A stretch of 8,282 nt of DNA from Bacteroidota bacterium (GTDB lineage: Bacteria; Bacteroidota; Bacteroidia; Flavobacteriales; Weeksellaceae), in NCBI GenBank assembly GCA_023388015.1, contig JAEWHB010000006.1, positions 1 through 8,282 of the forward strand, in the 5' to 3' direction. How positions within the stretch are numbered: the stretch's first letter is position 1; each line of letters begins with the position of its first letter. The notes beneath the pieces are model-generated. The model saw only the letters and a program-made list of their open reading frames with translations, made no database searches and was not told the DNA's origin. Both the position numbers and the translations under genes were made by a program. Shown here piece after piece: positions 6,974-8,282 of the stretch.

Positions 6974-6981
6974 CCGATAGC
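6947..6981. repeat. Interrupted inverted repeat overlapping the pafA promoter
   Basis: ACCGATAGC (6973-6981) pairs over nine bases with GCTAT (6947-6951) plus CGGT (6958-6961), leaving a six-base bulge (6952-6957) and an eleven-base loop. It spans both elements of the pafA promoter and also lies 26 bases after the pncB stop. It could be an operator, a weak pncB 3' hairpin, or chance. No T-run follows on the minus strand. Confidence 0.4.
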
Positions 6982-7006
6982 GTTTAAAGTTTGGGTTAAG
7001 AATGAT

Positions 7007-8173
7007 TTATTCGATTTCCAGAATTTCCTTTGCCAGACGAATCATCGTCGGGTCGCCGGTGTGCTTTCCTTTTTCATCCGATAGTTTGACCACATTCGTC
7101 CAAGGGATATCGGGTTCGGCAATCGAAATGAGTTTCAGAACGATATTCATCGGTTTCAAGCCTACATCGTTGGTCAGATTGGTTCCGATTCCAAATGAAA
7201 CACCAATTTTTCCGGTGGTTGCTTCCGAAATCGTTTTGACTTTTTCCAGATTCAGTCCGTCAGAAAAAATAATGGTTTTGTGCAAAGGATCGATGCCCAT
7301 TTTTTCATAATGTTCAATCGTTTTTTGAGCGAATTCCACAGGATCACCGCTGTCATGACGGACACCGTCAAAAAGCTTCGCCAGTTTTTTGTTGAATTGG
7401 GTAAAGAAAACTTCTGTTGTATAAGTATCGGTCAGTGCAATTCCCAAATCGCCGTGGTAAACATTTACCCAACGATCGAGCCCGATTCCGTTTGCAATTT
7501 TAAATCCAAATCTTGCACCGTGGTACATAAACCATTCGTGCGCATGCGTCCCGATGGGTTTTACGCCTGTCGTCATCGCAAAATGAACGTTACTCGTTCC
7601 CACATAACTGCTTCCGCCAAACTGCTTCAAAGCGTTTACCACCAATTCATGAACATGGTAGGAATGTCTTCTTCTTGTCCCGAATTCGGCCACTTTCACA
7701 CCCAAATCCTGATAAGATTCCGCTTTTTTCTTAACTGTTTCAATTACTTTTTCGTCTGCATCCCGTTTTTGTTCCGTCAGTTCATAAAACAATTCGCTGA
7801 TCAGGGACAAAATCGGAACTTCCCACAAAATAGTCCGGTACCAATACCCCTGAATCTTAACCGAAACATCACTTCCATTCTGGATGATTTCCACTTCCGA
7901 AGGATCATACCGATAGCCCTGTAAAAAATCCAGATAAGCAGAATTTAAATAAGGACAAGTCACGCGCAAAAAGTCTTTTTCTTCCTTTGTCAAAGCCAGT
8001 TCAGACATTTGTTCAATCCGCTGTTTCAGCGCCTTGTCAAATCCCGGTGGAAATTTATGTTCACCACGGTTGATGAATTCATATTTGGCTTGTGTTTCCG
8101 GATAAAGTTTCACGGCCGCATACTGCATCGTGAATTTATAAAAATCATTGTCTAAAATGGATTTGAAGCTCAT
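7007..8173 (-). CDS. pncB: Nicotinate phosphoribosyltransferase
   Basis: Cytoplasmic enzyme of the NAD salvage (Preiss-Handler) pathway. It joins nicotinate and PRPP to give nicotinate mononucleotide, with ATP hydrolysis driving the reaction. The 388-residue product shows the family pattern: N-terminal LDNDFYKFTMQYA (7-19), YEFINR (31-36), FGTRRR (164-169), GTSNVHFA (192-199), GTHAHEWF (208-215), VRHDSGDP (271-278), FSDGLN (303-308) and FGIGTNLTND (327-336). The histidine of AHEW (H212) corresponds to the one phosphorylated in the Salmonella enzyme (His219), from memory of that sequence. Length is normal for the bacterial PncB branch. ATG 8173 is the natural start because MSFKSILDNDFYKFTM is the usual N-terminus. 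A -7 promoter motif lies 24 bases upstream and a terminator for an earlier gene lies beyond it, so pncB seems to start its own transcript. pafA follows 89 bases downstream. No regulator such as NrtR or NadQ is in view. Confidence 0.97.
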   Translation of the reverse strand: MSFKSILDNDFYKFTMQYAAVKLYPETQAKYEFINRGEHKFPPGFDKALKQRIEQMSELALTKEEKDFLRVTCPYLNSAYLDFLQGYRYDPSEVEIIQNGSDVSVKIQGYWYRTILWEVPILSLISELFYELTEQKRDADEKVIETVKKKAESYQDLGVKVAEFGTRRRHSYHVHELVVNALKQFGGSSYVGTSNVHFAMTTGVKPIGTHAHEWFMYHGARFGFKIANGIGLDRWVNVYHGDLGIALTDTYTTEVFFTQFNKKLAKLFDGVRHDSGDPVEFAQKTIEHYEKMGIDPLHKTIIFSDGLNLEKVKTISEATTGKIGVSFGIGTNLTNDVGLKPMNIVLKLISIAEPDIPWTNVVKLSDEKGKHTGDPTMIRLAKEILEIE

Positions 8174-8197
8174 TTATTCTCTATTTGGTTGAGAAAT

Positions 8198-8205
8198 CAA
8201 ATATA
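8198..8205 (-). promoter_or_regulatory. Probable pncB promoter, -7 element
   Basis: On the minus strand the octamer TATATTTG is an exact TAnnTTTG match, 24 bases before the pncB ATG. No -33 TTG is visible 17 to 23 bases upstream. Its position between the terminator at 8247-8280 and the start codon supports it. Confidence 0.5.
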
Positions 8206-8246
8206 AAATATTCAACTGAATTTATTGAGTTTCGCTCTGACTTCCT

Positions 8247-8280
8247 AAAAACAAAAACCCGGAAGCTCTCGCCCCCGGGT
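8247..8280 (-). terminator. Strong rho-independent terminator of a minus-strand gene beyond the right edge
   Basis: Read on the minus strand: ACCCGGGGGC (8280-8271), loop GAGA (a GNRA tetraloop), then GCTTCCGGGT (8266-8257). This gives a ten-pair GC-rich stem including two G-U pairs. The stem is followed by TTTTTGTTTTT (8257-8247). On the plus strand those two G-U pairs become A-C mismatches, and the T-run is absent within view, so the minus strand is the working direction. It should end a gene that lies right of the window and insulate pncB from it. Confidence 0.85.
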
Positions 8281-8282
8281 CA

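Noticed and set aside
7280..7924. A 214-codon + strand open frame opposite pncB.
   Set aside because: It is antisense to a strongly conserved gene, its translation is rich in Phe, Cys and His without domain features, and it has no promoter or start context. It is a shadow of pncB.
8221..8282. The GC-rich hairpin near the right edge as a repeat element or attachment site.
   Set aside because: A minus-strand stem with G-U pairs, a GNRA loop and a T-run is fully explained as an intrinsic terminator.

Overview
The window looks like a chromosomal segment of a Flavobacteriia bacterium (Bacteroidota), possibly a Weeksellaceae relative. The clues are AT-rich intergenic DNA, TAnnTTTG-type -7 promoter elements, weak or absent Shine-Dalgarno sequences, a secreted protein with a type B sorting domain of the type IX secretion system (T9SS), and a phosphatase very close in motif order to Elizabethkingia PafA. 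The genus is an inference.

Left part, + strand, positions 2 to 2285: the 3' two thirds of a PLP enzyme of the Cys/Met metabolism family, then an intergenic leader, then metK (S-adenosylmethionine synthetase). The leader carries a -7 promoter motif directly followed by a very good match to a SAM-II class riboswitch aptamer. SAM made by MetK would therefore feed back on metK. The upstream PLP enzyme handles sulfur amino acids, so this is a small methionine/SAM locus. A probable intrinsic terminator follows metK.

Middle part, + strand, positions 2321 to 5195: a large secreted T9SS protein, read from a TTG start. It appears to have a beta-propeller-like region inserted inside an Ig-like repeat, followed by further Ig-like, PKD-like and SprB-like segments and a C-terminal CHU_C/type B sorting domain. 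A DUF4197 lipoprotein follows 36 bases downstream. A hairpin plus T-run closes this unit.

Right part, - strand, positions 8280 down to 5265: an intrinsic terminator belonging to a gene outside the window, then pncB (nicotinate phosphoribosyltransferase, NAD salvage), then a PafA-type alkaline phosphatase with its own well-formed Bacteroidota promoter. The two halves converge in the gap at 5104 to 5264.

No mobile element, CRISPR array, tRNA or rRNA was seen. Most genes are ordinary housekeeping genes. The parts most worth a second look are the metK leader, with a possible switching helix, and the nested domain layout of the T9SS protein.
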